Shown here: piece after piece, positions 8,013-16,574 of the stretch
Layout of the letters: each line of letters begins with the position of its first letter
Numbering within the stretch: the stretch's first letter is position 1
Assembly: GCA_965212075.1 (NCBI GenBank)
Contig: OZ243043.1
Span: 806,001-870,000 of the forward strand
DNA: 64,000 bases
From: CBDBUR01 sp965212075
Lineage (GTDB): Bacteria; Pseudomonadota; Alphaproteobacteria; JAPOUT01; G958296285
Direction: 5' to 3'
The notes under the pieces: generated by a model
What the model saw: the letters and a program-made list of their open reading frames with translations, nothing else
Database searches by the model: none
What the model was told of the DNA's origin: nothing
Translations under genes and position numbers: made by a program

Positions 8013-9257
8013 ATGAATGGAAAAACTATCAACAAAAACATAAAAAACATAATGAACAAAAATATAATGAACAAAAATATCAGCGGACAGGATGTCCGAA
8101 TCATCACCACGAGCGCCGCGCTGGCCGAAATCTGCGAAGAATGGCGCGATAAAGATTATCTGACAATTGACACTGAATTCCTGCGCGCGTCAAGCTATTG
8201 GCCGCAGCTCTGCCTGATTCAGATGGGACATGAAGGCGAAGGCGTGCTCATTGATCCGCTTGCTTCCGATATTGACCTCGCGCCTTTTTTCGTGCTCATG
8301 AATAATCCCGATATTGTCAAAGTATTCCATGCGGCGCGGCAGGACATTGAGATTTTTTATCACCGCGAACGATGTGTGCCCACATCCTTGTTTGATACAC
8401 AAATCGCGGCGATGGTATGCGGCTTTGGCGACGCTGTCTCTTATGAAGAGCTAGTGCGCACATGTCTCAGGCGCACAATTGACAAAAGCTCGCGCGTGAC
8501 CGATTGGAGCCAACGGCCCCTTTCCGCGCGGCAGACGTGCTACGCTTTGAGCGATGTAACCCACCTTTGCGAAATTTATAAAATCCTCTCGCGCCGCCTT
8601 GATCAAGAAAACCGCCGCGACTGGGTCACGCCTGAATTTCACGCGATGGCGCAGCCGACCATGTATCAAAATGATCCCGATCAAGCATGGCGCCAGCTCA
8701 GATTTCAGATGAAAACCGAAAAACAGCAGGTGCGCTTGATGGCCATCGCGGCGTGGCGCGAATCCGAAGCGCAGCGCATGAACAAGCCGCGCGGCTGGAT
8801 CATACGCGATGACGCCATGCGCGACATCTCCATCGCCGCCGCCAGCAATCTGCCGCTTGAAGACATGCGCAATATTCCCAAAAACCTTTTGCACTCGCGC
8901 AGCGGCAGCCGCCTGCGCGAAGCGCTCGCCACCGCCGATCGCTTTGAGTCAAAAATTGAAAAGCTCACAAAAAAACGCCGCGCGCAAGAAGGCGCATCAC
9001 TTTCTATGATGAAGCTGCTGCTCAAAGTGCAGTGTGAAAAATATCATGTCGCGCCAAAGCTCGTTGCCTCTTCCCAAATGATTGAAGATTTTATCGGACT
9101 CATCGGCAAAAAGAATGCCGGTCGCGATAACCCTCTGCTCAGCGGATGGCGCTATGAAGTGTTTGGAAAATATGCGCAGGCTCTGCTTGACGGCGAAATT
9201 TCCTTGACATTCCATCAAGGCACACCGCAGATCATCAAGACGAAAAAGTCGGCTTAG
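8013..9257 (+). CDS. rnd: ribonuclease D
   Basis: 3'-5' exoribonuclease for tRNA maturation, 414 residues. The DEDD nuclease domain shows DTEF (Asp53, Glu55), HAARQDIEIF and YALSDVTHL, followed by two HRDC-type helical regions. The N terminus carries an unusual Lys/Asn/Ile/Met run (residues 6-23) generated by 15-bp tandem units, so the true start could lie inside it. Divergent from aspS and overlapping the hda 3' end by 23 bp. Confidence 0.95.
   Translation: MNGKTINKNIKNIMNKNIMNKNISGQDVRIITTSAALAEICEEWRDKDYLTIDTEFLRASSYWPQLCLIQMGHEGEGVLIDPLASDIDLAPFFVLMNNPDIVKVFHAARQDIEIFYHRERCVPTSLFDTQIAAMVCGFGDAVSYEELVRTCLRRTIDKSSRVTDWSQRPLSARQTCYALSDVTHLCEIYKILSRRLDQENRRDWVTPEFHAMAQPTMYQNDPDQAWRQLRFQMKTEKQQVRLMAIAAWRESEAQRMNKPRGWIIRDDAMRDISIAAASNLPLEDMRNIPKNLLHSRSGSRLREALATADRFESKIEKLTKKRRAQEGASLSMMKLLLKVQCEKYHVAPKLVASSQMIEDFIGLIGKKNAGRDNPLLSGWRYEVFGKYAQALLDGEISLTFHQGTPQIIKTKKSA
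8051..8080 (+). repeat. 15-bp tandem duplication at rnd N terminus
   Basis: Two exact copies of aatgaacaaaaatat encode the repeated peptide MNKNI at the start of RNase D. A related shorter copy (ATAAAAAACATA) precedes them. Confidence 0.92.
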
Positions 9258-9930
9258 AGGCAATTTGCGCCAGCGCCGTTCGCGCCAGCGCGATCGTGAT
9301 CGGCTTGCGCTGTGCCATCGCTTGGCGATCAAGCAAAGCAACAAGCCGCGCCGCCGCCTCAAAAGAGCGCTCCATCCGCAGCAGCAAAAAATCAATCACT
9401 TCAGAAGAAACTTTCATCTGCCGATCGGAAAACATTTTAATCATCACAGCGCCGATTAAAGTATCATCCGGCGCCGACAAAGACACAGACGGCGCAGCAT
9501 GCAAGCGCGAGCGCAAATCCGGCATCTTGACATGCCCCCATAAACTAGCGCCCGAAGGCGGAAGCGACGCCGTCGCCAATAAAAACCCCGCGCCATGAAT
9601 CACTTGATTTAAAAGCAGAAAAAATTCCTGCTCATTGTCGGCGCTGATCTTTTTGTCAAGATCATCAACCAGCAAAGGCGCGGCAGCATTGAGCAAAGCC
9701 TCATCAGCCAAAGCCTCAGCATCAATGGATCTCGCACCGCTTTTTTTTTGCCAAACAGACGCCAAATGTGTCTTCCCGGCGCCCGACGGGCCGATCAAAA
9801 TCATCATGCGCGCAGGCCAGTCCGGCCAAAGATCAATCATCGCAATCGCTTGCGCGCTGCTCTCGGCGACGAGAAAATCCTCCCGCTCATAAGCCACGCG
9901 ATGCGGCAAATCAAAAACTAATTGACTCAC
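9235..9930 (-). CDS. hda: Hda-like DnaA regulatory inactivator (DnaA AAA+ paralogue)
   Basis: 231 residues. A short AAA+ protein related to the DnaA ATPase domain that, with the beta clamp, promotes hydrolysis of DnaA-ATP. Features: QLVFDLPHR at the N terminus (putative clamp-binding motif), Walker A GPSGAGKTHLA (residues 47-57), Walker B LLVDDLD, and no C-terminal DNA-binding domain. An A9 homopolymer lies at codons 61-63 (Gln-Lys-Lys). Overlaps the rnd 3' end, and its start overlaps the upstream permease gene by 4 bp, as is common for hda-permease pairs. Confidence 0.88.
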   Translation of the reverse strand: MSQLVFDLPHRVAYEREDFLVAESSAQAIAMIDLWPDWPARMMILIGPSGAGKTHLASVWQKKSGARSIDAEALADEALLNAAAPLLVDDLDKKISADNEQEFFLLLNQVIHGAGFLLATASLPPSGASLWGHVKMPDLRSRLHAAPSVSLSAPDDTLIGAVMIKMFSDRQMKVSSEVIDFLLLRMERSFEAAARLVALLDRQAMAQRKPITIALARTALAQIASKPTFSS

Positions 9931-10961
9931 TTTTTATAAAAGGCGCTCTGCTGATAAAACAGCAAGCCATGCCGACTCAACACGCCCAGTGCCGCGCTCA
10001 TCGGAAGTGCCAGCAAAAGACCGGCAAAACCCCATAACGCGCCAAACGCCACCAAAGCAAAAATGATCCACACCGCATGAAGCCCCGCTTGCTTGCCAAC
10101 CCATTGCGGCGTCAGCCAATAGCCCTCAATGATCTGCCCGACAAAAAATACGCCCGCACAAATGCTCAAAGCCCAATGCCAATCCGGCCAAAATTGAAAT
10201 AAAGCCGCCTGCATCGCCAGCAAAAATCCAAATATCGCGCCCGCATAGGGAATAAAACTGATCAAGCCGCTAAACGTGCCGATCAGCAGGCCAAAATCAA
10301 TGCCCAGAAGCTGCAAAGAGGTCGCATAAAAAACCGACAGCGCCAAACATACCGAAAGCTGGCCGCGCAAAGATGCCGATAAAGCCGCATCAATCTCGCG
10401 TGCAATGACGCGAAGCTGCTTTGCGCGTTTGCGCGGCAAAAGATCATCAATGCGCGCGATGAGCTTCGGCCAGTCGCGCAGCATATAAAGCCCGACAATC
10501 GGCGTGATGATCATAAATGATAAAAGCGAAATAAAGGCCTGCCCGCCGCTCCATAAAGACGCCAGAAAGCTCGGCGCAATCTCCTGACCGCGCTTAAGCA
10601 CTTCCGGCGCGATCATTTTGAGGTCAAAGGGCAAATAAGCCAAAAGCGGCAAGCTCATCGCGCGCAGCTGCTCAATATAATCAGGCAGCTTTTCAATCAC
10701 AGCCGATACCTGCGCCAACAAAACCGGCAGCAAGAGCAAAAACACGCCCAGCACAAGCCCCAAACTCACCACCAGCATAAACACCGCACCGACTATGCGC
10801 GGCACCGACCAGCGCGCCAAAACATCCACCGCCGGATTGAGAACATAGGCCAAAGCCATGCCCGCCAAAAACGGCGCAACCACATCAGCCAGCAGGTAAA
10901 ATAAAAGCCCCGCGCCCACCACCACGGCGATCCAAAAAAATCTATGCTGCTGCATGCTCAC
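9927..10961 (-). CDS. AI-2E / PerM family transporter
   Basis: 344 residues with about eight hydrophobic helices in the PerM (AI-2E transporter-like) pattern: an N-terminal pair, a soluble amphipathic stretch (residues 90-150), then a dense membrane part containing FGLLIGTFSGLISFIPYAGAIFG and WLTPQWVGKQAGLHAVWIIFALVAFGALWG, both hallmark segments. Role in most bacteria is uncertain (small-solute or Na+/H+ antiport reported for some members). Forms an operon with pgsA-like and hda genes. Confidence 0.9.
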   Translation of the reverse strand: MSMQQHRFFWIAVVVGAGLLFYLLADVVAPFLAGMALAYVLNPAVDVLARWSVPRIVGAVFMLVVSLGLVLGVFLLLLPVLLAQVSAVIEKLPDYIEQLRAMSLPLLAYLPFDLKMIAPEVLKRGQEIAPSFLASLWSGGQAFISLLSFMIITPIVGLYMLRDWPKLIARIDDLLPRKRAKQLRVIAREIDAALSASLRGQLSVCLALSVFYATSLQLLGIDFGLLIGTFSGLISFIPYAGAIFGFLLAMQAALFQFWPDWHWALSICAGVFFVGQIIEGYWLTPQWVGKQAGLHAVWIIFALVAFGALWGFAGLLLALPMSAALGVLSRHGLLFYQQSAFYKK

Positions 10962-10971
10962 CGCGATATCC

Positions 10972-11664
10972 TCACAATTTCCCGTTTAAAATGGCGATGC
11001 GCGCAAACCATTGCAAAAAATATGCCGCCATAGATATCAGCGTCAATGCGCCAACAAGATAAACGCCATAATTGATTAACGCGCCCGTGAACAGGCGATC
11101 TATATCAAACGCGATATGAAAAAACACAAACCCCGCCACCACTAATTGCACAAACGTCGTCAGCTTGCCAACCATAAGCGGCGCAACCCAAATTTGATCA
11201 TAGGTGATCCATGTCACGAGCAGCCCGATCACCAGCAAAATGTCGCGGCTGATGACCAGCACCACCACCCATTGCGGCACAAAACCCGCTATGCCAAGAA
11301 CCAAATAAATGCTCGCGATCAAAACCTTGTCTGCCATCGGATCAATAAAGGCACCGAGGCGCGTTTGAACGCTGAAAAATTTGGCAATCCAGCCATCAGC
11401 TGCATCCGTCAGCGCCGCGACCACAAACACCCAAAACGCCGCCAAAAACATATCCGCAAGAAATAATGTCAGCACAAGCGGCGTCATCATCAGACGCGCC
11501 ATCGTCAGCGCGTTGGGCAAGGTGATGGCCTCATCGCTCAATTGGGTGCCCGACGACATATCCTGCCCCGCTGCAAGACGCCAAAACCTCAACATCAGAT
11601 CAGACGACAGACGCGCCTTCTTTTTTGCGGGCTTCTTATTTATTTTCGCAGTTGTATGCGCCAT
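10972..11664 (-). CDS. CDP-alcohol phosphatidyltransferase (PgsA-like)
   Basis: 230 residues, membrane-embedded. The family active-site pattern D-G-x2-A-R-x8-G-x3-D-x3-D is visible as DGWIAKFFSVQTRLGAFIDPMAD. The usual Arg is Lys, a substitution tolerated in some members. The 50-residue N-terminal cytosolic extension is rich in Lys. Probably phosphatidylglycerophosphate synthase, since the substrate cannot be told from sequence alone. Its start overlaps the 3' end of the DUF2066 gene. Confidence 0.85.
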   Translation of the reverse strand: MAHTTAKINKKPAKKKARLSSDLMLRFWRLAAGQDMSSGTQLSDEAITLPNALTMARLMMTPLVLTLFLADMFLAAFWVFVVAALTDAADGWIAKFFSVQTRLGAFIDPMADKVLIASIYLVLGIAGFVPQWVVVLVISRDILLVIGLLVTWITYDQIWVAPLMVGKLTTFVQLVVAGFVFFHIAFDIDRLFTGALINYGVYLVGALTLISMAAYFLQWFARIAILNGKL

Positions 11665-12770
11665 AAACCATCTTTCGTTTCGCTATCATCAAGCTCTTGA
11701 GGAAAAATCAGCTCAATATCCTGCTGGGCGAGTGCCAGCGCCAGAATATTCGGCGAGCCTGAATAATCAATTGCCAGCAAAGCACTATTACCATCAATGC
11801 GGCGAATCTCGTAATTTTTTAAGATTGGCACATTATCCAGCTTCTTGCGCAAAAGGCCCCATTCCTCCAGAGACTCAAAGCCGACCTTAACTTCGCGCTG
11901 GCCGTCTTCGTCGTGATAAACAATGATGCGCCTTTTCCAAGTAATGCCCATCATGCGCAAAATATCATCAACGCCGCGATTCATCAGCTGCTTCGGATTG
12001 CGCCCGCCGCTCACGGAAAATGAAACCCGCTCATCGGCAGAGCCATCGCCCGGCGTGAGCGCATCAAGCGTCACGCTCAGCGCATAGCCTCTCTGTCCCC
12101 GCACATCAACACGCACCAAGCGCGCATGCGCCAACAAAACACGCGACGCATTATAGCGCGCCGCCGTGCGAAACAATGCGTTGCGATTCTCGCGCGAGGC
12201 CGCCCGCGATGGCAGCGCAACAATGTCTTCAATATCGCCAACCGGCAGAATGAACGGCGTCAAGCTCTCGCCGATGTCCGGGCGCGACCACGCCGCACGC
12301 CAGATATTCTGGTTTTCCCACACCACGCGCCGCCCATTGGGCAAATCATAAACAGGTATCACCAAAGCCGGACTGGTCTGCACATCGCCAAACGGAATGT
12401 CGTTTTGCTGTAGCAAAGAGCGCACCCGTTCCGGCGCGAATCGCACCGAAATCTGGCCAACATAGCGCGTCGTGCTGTTTTTCTCCTGAGTCGCTGCATA
12501 GCCGACCGAAAGCAATTGCGCATCCTTGCCCGCAAGCACCGGCAGAAGCGGCCAGTCCTCCGGCAGCGTGAGCCGCCGCAGTAAAAGAGTCAAAGCCGTC
12601 GCATGGCCTACCTCAATCGCGGTCTGGCGCGCGCGCACCGCCGTGGAAGCGTGTGCCTCCACCTCAACGCCCGACACTTGATAAACTCCCGCCGCGCGCG
12701 CGCCCTCAGCCCCGAACGCCGCCGCACAAAGTCCTAGTGCTATGATAATAATTGCTATGATAGAATTCAT
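11640..12770 (-). CDS. DUF2066 domain-containing exported protein
   Basis: 376 residues with an N-terminal signal helix ending around residue 27. The region after it (YQVSGVEVEAHASTAVRARQTAIEVG...LTLPEDWP) matches the DUF2066 family of proteobacterial periplasmic proteins with no assigned function. The family often sits upstream of a permease and hda, as here (DUF2066, pgsA-like, perM-like, hda all on one strand). Weak variation at the C terminus. Confidence 0.75.
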   Translation of the reverse strand: MNSIIAIIIIALGLCAAAFGAEGARAAGVYQVSGVEVEAHASTAVRARQTAIEVGHATALTLLLRRLTLPEDWPLLPVLAGKDAQLLSVGYAATQEKNSTTRYVGQISVRFAPERVRSLLQQNDIPFGDVQTSPALVIPVYDLPNGRRVVWENQNIWRAAWSRPDIGESLTPFILPVGDIEDIVALPSRAASRENRNALFRTAARYNASRVLLAHARLVRVDVRGQRGYALSVTLDALTPGDGSADERVSFSVSGGRNPKQLMNRGVDDILRMMGITWKRRIIVYHDEDGQREVKVGFESLEEWGLLRKKLDNVPILKNYEIRRIDGNSALLAIDYSGSPNILALALAQQDIELIFPQELDDSETKDGLWRIQLRK

Positions 12771-12852
12771 TATTATCAGTATTTTTCCTTAAAAATTATA
12801 CCCCTGATGGATAAACAGGCTACAGTCCCCTTCTTCACTTTTCTTGCCGCAA

Positions 12853-12904
12853 GTCAAGTTTTTCTGTTAAAAAGTCTTGACGATTCTATTTTACCACTTA
12901 AAAG
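12853..12904 (+). promoter_or_regulatory. possible purM promoter with inverted repeat
   Basis: A -35 like TTGACG (12877-12882), 16-bp spacer and a weak -10 TAAAAG (12899-12904) precede purM. An inverted repeat, GTCAAG at 12853 and CTTGAC at 12876, flanked inside by T5 and A5, overlaps the -35. It could be an operator or a transcribed hairpin. The rest of the 158-bp gap between the divergent genes shows nothing else clear. Confidence 0.35.
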
Positions 12905-12928
12905 CTCTCTATCTAAAGGCTTTCCCAT

Positions 12929-14044
12929 ATGAGCAAATCTCCCTCGCGACAACTTTCTCAAGATCAAGGATTCGTTGCGAGTCAGCCAAAATTGCGCCGC
13001 GAGCAATATGCTTACAAGCAAGCCGGGGTAGACGTTCGCAGAGGACAGGCCTTTGTTAGGTTGATTTCCCGTTTCGTTGGAGATAACACGGCGCAAGAAA
13101 ACAAAGAAGGCAAAATAGATGTCAATTTGGGCGGCTTTGGCGCCGTTGTTGATCCTAAAAAATGGGATTTTGAAGACCCTCTGCTCGTGACTGCCACCGA
13201 CGGCGTCGGCACCAAATTGCTGCTCACCGAACAAGGCGATAAATGGGAGGCCATCGGCCAAGACCTCGTCGCTATGTCTGTCAATGATGTGGTCGCGCAG
13301 GGCGCGGCTCCCCTTTTCTTTTTGGACTATATCGCCTGCGGCAGCCTTGAAGGACAGCGGCTTGCCAGAATCGTCTCTGGCATGAACCTCGCCTGCGATA
13401 GATCTGGCTGCGCTTTGATCGGCGGCGAAACCGCCGAAATGCCTTCGCTCTATCAAAAAGGCCATTTTGATCTCGCCGGATTTGTGGTCGGCGCGGTTGA
13501 GCGCGAGCAGATATTGCCCAAACCCAATCCGCAGAGCGGCGATCTGGTCATCGGCCTTGCCTCAAATGGCGTCCATGCCAATGGCTTCTCGCTCGTGCGC
13601 AAAATCCTCAAAGACCACAACATCAAAGATGACCAAATCATCAGCGACTTGCTTGAGCCGACGCGGCTTTATGTCAAACCCATGCTCTCAGCGCTTAAAG
13701 ATACAAATAACGTGCGCGGCATTGCGCATATTACCGGCGGCGGCCTCATTGAAAACCTGCCGCGCGCACTCACAAACAAAGAGCTCGCGATTGATATTGA
13801 TGCCCGTGCGTGGCCTCTGCCCGATCTGTTCTCATTCCTGATGCGCGAAGGCGATATATCGGCTGAAGAAATGGTCAATGTCTTTAATTGCGGCATCGGC
13901 ATGGCGGTGATCGTCGCCAAAGACAGCGCCCCGACTTTGATCGCCAGCCTTGAGAAATCCGGCGAGACCGTCTACACAATCGGCCAGATCGTTAAGCGCG
14001 AAGGCAAAAAAATCAACATCTCCGGCTTGGCTGATTGGCGCTAG
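12929..14044 (+). CDS. purM: phosphoribosylformylglycinamidine cyclo-ligase
   Basis: Closes the imidazole ring to give AIR in purine synthesis. 371 residues with an unusually long 20-residue N-terminal leader before the YKQAGVDV family start. Motifs: NLGGFGAVVD, LLVTATDGVGTKL, LIGGETAEMP, DLVIGLASNGVHANGFSLVRK, and HITGGGLIENLPR. The usual partner purN is not adjacent; the convergent neighbour is ndk, and both stop codons lie in a 14-bp tandem duplication. Confidence 0.97.
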   Translation: MSKSPSRQLSQDQGFVASQPKLRREQYAYKQAGVDVRRGQAFVRLISRFVGDNTAQENKEGKIDVNLGGFGAVVDPKKWDFEDPLLVTATDGVGTKLLLTEQGDKWEAIGQDLVAMSVNDVVAQGAAPLFFLDYIACGSLEGQRLARIVSGMNLACDRSGCALIGGETAEMPSLYQKGHFDLAGFVVGAVEREQILPKPNPQSGDLVIGLASNGVHANGFSLVRKILKDHNIKDDQIISDLLEPTRLYVKPMLSALKDTNNVRGIAHITGGGLIENLPRALTNKELAIDIDARAWPLPDLFSFLMREGDISAEEMVNVFNCGIGMAVIVAKDSAPTLIASLEKSGETVYTIGQIVKREGKKINISGLADWR

Positions 14045-14052
14045 CCGCTAGC
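14039..14052. repeat. 7-bp tandem duplication holding the purM and ndk stop codons
   Basis: Two copies of CGCTAGC. The first supplies the purM TAG and the second, read on the other strand, supplies the ndk TAG. The CTAG core gives a stop on either strand. Confidence 0.85.
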
Positions 14053-14467
14053 CGACGATTTCGTCTTCAGTAAAAAAAAACGCGATCTCTTCCGCCGCCG
14101 TCTCCGGCGCGTCCGAGCCGTGGACGCAGTTGGCCTCAATCGACTCGGCAAACTCCGCGCGGATCGTGCCCGAAGCCGCTTTGGCCGGATCGGTCGCGCC
14201 CATCACTTCGCGGTTGCGGGCGATCGCATCCTCGCCCTCCAGCACCTGAACAACCACCGGCCCTGATGTCATAGACTTCACCAGATCATTGAAAAATGGC
14301 CGCTCTTGATGAACTTGATAAAATTTCTGCGCCTGCGCCTCACTCATGCGGATCCGCCTTTGCGCGATGATGCACAATCCGGCAGCTTCCAGCTTCGCAT
14401 TGATCTTGCCCGTCAATGATCTGCGTGTCGCATCTGGTTTGAGAATGGATAAAGTCCGTTCAATCAT
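14048..14467 (-). CDS. ndk: nucleoside diphosphate kinase
   Basis: Transfers gamma-phosphate from ATP to nucleoside diphosphates through a phosphohistidine. 139 residues from the ATG at 14467, the normal length; a 9-residue longer open frame exists but overlaps holC more deeply. Motifs: ERTLSILKPDATRR, the NREVMGATDP loop, and NCVHGSDAPETAAEEI with the catalytic histidine at residue 116. The C terminus contains a Phe3 run coded by a T9 tract. Coupled to holC, whose last codons overlap the start. Confidence 0.97.
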   Translation of the reverse strand: MIERTLSILKPDATRRSLTGKINAKLEAAGLCIIAQRRIRMSEAQAQKFYQVHQERPFFNDLVKSMTSGPVVVQVLEGEDAIARNREVMGATDPAKAASGTIRAEFAESIEANCVHGSDAPETAAEEIAFFFTEDEIVG

Positions 14468-14921
14468 TCTTGTCTTCTTTATTTTGCTCTTCATCTTTGA
14501 CCCAGCCCGATCGACTCTGCCGCCAAAAAGTTATGTTATGGCCGGAAAAATCTCGTCTGCGCAGCTCCGCCTGTTTGCGCGCGGTGTCATCCTCGCCGTT
14601 GAACAAATAAAGACAGCGCTTGAATTCGTCCAATCCAAACGCCTCAGCATCATGGAGCAAAACCAACAATTCGGCTTTGTTTGGGTTTTCGGCCTCCGTC
14701 GTCAGCCAGATGGGCTGCGCATGTTCAAAGCCGTCGCGCGCGCTGCTATGCGGCAAAAAGCCATCATCGCGATATGTCCACAAAAACCTATCAAGCTGAA
14801 TGAGTGCCTCTTGATCAAGTGCGCGCACAACCGCGCGCCAACCTTGCGCTAGACTCTTTTCCAGCAACATCGGCAGCGCATGACTCCTATCCGCGCACTG
14901 GTAAAAAACAATCTCGGTCAT
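14460..14921 (-). CDS. holC: DNA polymerase III chi subunit
   Basis: 153 residues. The chi subunit links the clamp loader to SSB. Recognisable pattern: MTEIVFYQCADRSHALPMLLEKSLAQGWRAVV, LDRFLWTYRDDGFLPHS, PIWLTTEAENPNKAELLVLL and a C-terminal RRRDFSGHNITFW. The tail is highly charged. It starts in an ATGA overlap with pepA and its 3' end overlaps ndk; pepA-holC adjacency is widespread in proteobacteria. Confidence 0.9.
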   Translation of the reverse strand: MTEIVFYQCADRSHALPMLLEKSLAQGWRAVVRALDQEALIQLDRFLWTYRDDGFLPHSSARDGFEHAQPIWLTTEAENPNKAELLVLLHDAEAFGLDEFKRCLYLFNGEDDTARKQAELRRRDFSGHNITFWRQSRSGWVKDEEQNKEDKND

Positions 14922-16477
14922 TTTTTGGTGGATTTCTCTTTGGTGGATTTCTCTTTGGTGGATTTCTCATAGTGGCGGGTGATCAGGCCATTGATGAGGC
15001 GCACACCAAAGCCGCTCGCCCAAGCCGGACTGGTCGCCGTCGCGGGCGAGCCCATCGCCGTGCCGGCAATATCAACATGCGCCCACGCCTGCCCCTTCTT
15101 GATGAAGCGCTGCAAAAATTGCGCCGCCGTGATGGAGCCCGCATAACGTCCGCCGCCAATGTTTTTCATATCCGCGGTTTTGGATTTGATCATCTTGTCA
15201 TAGGCCGCCGACATTGGCAGCCGCCAGACCTTCTCGCCCTCAACGAGGCCGGTCTGGTAAAGCTGTTCGGCGAGCTTATCATTATTGGAAAAAAGACCCG
15301 CATATTCCTGTCCGAGCGCCACCAAGATCGCGCCGGTCAAAGTGGCAAAATTGACCATCGCCACAGGCTTAAACGTCTCCTGCGCATACCAGAGCGCGTC
15401 AGCCAAAACGAGCCGCCCTTCGGCATCGGTGTTCAACACTTCTATGGTTTGCCCCGACATCGACGTCACAATATCGCCCGGACGCTGCGCATTGCCGTCG
15501 GGCATATTTTCAACCAGCCCGATCACGCCAACAACATTGACCGGCGCTTTGCGCTTGGCCAGCGCATGCATCAATCCGGTGACGCAGGCCGCGCCGCCCA
15601 TATCGGCCTTCATATCCTCCATGCCGCCCGCAGGCTTGAGCGAAATGCCGCCCGTATCAAAACATACGCCCTTGCCGACCACCGCAAAGGGCGCATCCTT
15701 TGCCTTGCCGCCATCCCATTTCATCACGACGAGCTGGCTCTCGCGCACCGAGCCCTGTCCGACGCCGAGCAAAGAGCCCATGCCTAATTTCTTCATCTGC
15801 GCTTCGCCGAGAACATTCACTTTGACGCCCAATTTGCTTAATGCTTTTGTGCGCTGTGCGAAGCTTTCCGGATAAAGCACATTGGCCGGCTCATGCGCCA
15901 GATCGCGCGCGAGATAAACACCCTGCGCAAGCGCTTCAAGCGGCGCAAAGGCCTTTTTCGCCGCAGCGACATCACCCGTTCCGATCACCAATTCTTTGAT
16001 CGCGCGCTTATCTTCCTCTTTGACTTTGGTCAGATATTTGTCAAAGCGATAATTGCCCAGCAAAGCGCCAAAAGCAATTTGCGCGGCATCATCAGCAGAA
16101 AAACCGCCATCGCCGGAAAAAAGCGTCACGAGCGAAGGGCCGGATGACTGCAAGCGCCGCGCAAGCGTGCCGCCCATCTCCTCCAAGTTTCGCGGCTGGT
16201 TTTTGTCTTTCTTGCCTTGACCCACCACAATGAGCCGGTCAACATCAAGTCCGGCAGGTGCCAGCATATCCAACATGGCCTTTGCCTTGCCGGTGAATTT
16301 TGCCGCCGCATAGGCTTTCTTCAGACCGCCCTTCATCACTTTATCCAGAGCCGCCGCACTGCCTTGCGGCGTCTTGCCCTCAGCCACCGGAATCACCAGA
16401 ACCCCCTTTTGGGGTGCGCCCTTTTGGGGTGCGCCGTTTTTTGATAATTGACCCTCTTTGACGAACGAAATTTTCAT
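14918..16477 (-). CDS. pepA: leucyl aminopeptidase (M17)
   Basis: 519 residues. Two-metal cytosolic aminopeptidase. The C-terminal catalytic half shows VGKGVCFDTGGISLKP, KADMGGAACV, and the signature NTDAEGRLVLADAL. Both ends are extended by tandem 15-bp units: residues 16-27 repeat APQKG near the N terminus and the last 20 residues repeat KSTKE three times. Neither extension touches the conserved fold. Divergent from lptF across about 97 bp; starts the pepA-holC-ndk operon. Confidence 0.97.
   Translation of the reverse strand: MKISFVKEGQLSKNGAPQKGAPQKGVLVIPVAEGKTPQGSAAALDKVMKGGLKKAYAAAKFTGKAKAMLDMLAPAGLDVDRLIVVGQGKKDKNQPRNLEEMGGTLARRLQSSGPSLVTLFSGDGGFSADDAAQIAFGALLGNYRFDKYLTKVKEEDKRAIKELVIGTGDVAAAKKAFAPLEALAQGVYLARDLAHEPANVLYPESFAQRTKALSKLGVKVNVLGEAQMKKLGMGSLLGVGQGSVRESQLVVMKWDGGKAKDAPFAVVGKGVCFDTGGISLKPAGGMEDMKADMGGAACVTGLMHALAKRKAPVNVVGVIGLVENMPDGNAQRPGDIVTSMSGQTIEVLNTDAEGRLVLADALWYAQETFKPVAMVNFATLTGAILVALGQEYAGLFSNNDKLAEQLYQTGLVEGEKVWRLPMSAAYDKMIKSKTADMKNIGGGRYAGSITAAQFLQRFIKKGQAWAHVDIAGTAMGSPATATSPAWASGFGVRLINGLITRHYEKSTKEKSTKEKSTKK
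14924..14968 (-). repeat. 15-bp tandem triplication at pepA C terminus
   Basis: Three exact copies of a 15-bp unit (tttggtggatttctc on the + strand) code for three KSTKE repeats at the end of PepA. Confidence 0.95.
16406..16435 (-). repeat. 15-bp tandem duplication near pepA N terminus
   Basis: Two exact copies of cttttggggtgcgcc (+ strand) code for APQKG APQKG near the start of PepA. Confidence 0.93.
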
Positions 16478-16574
16478 CTTATATCTCCCTTTTGCGCCGC
16501 GTGAGGCGGCAGTTTACCAAATTATAAGAATAGTTTAAGTTAATCTCGTTAAAACTACCCCCATCTGAATTCTT

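Noticed and set aside
9741..9749. Programmed frameshift in hda at the A9 run
   Set aside because: The run (Gln-Lys-Lys) could slip, but no alternative product is evident and the zero-frame protein is complete, so it is only noted.
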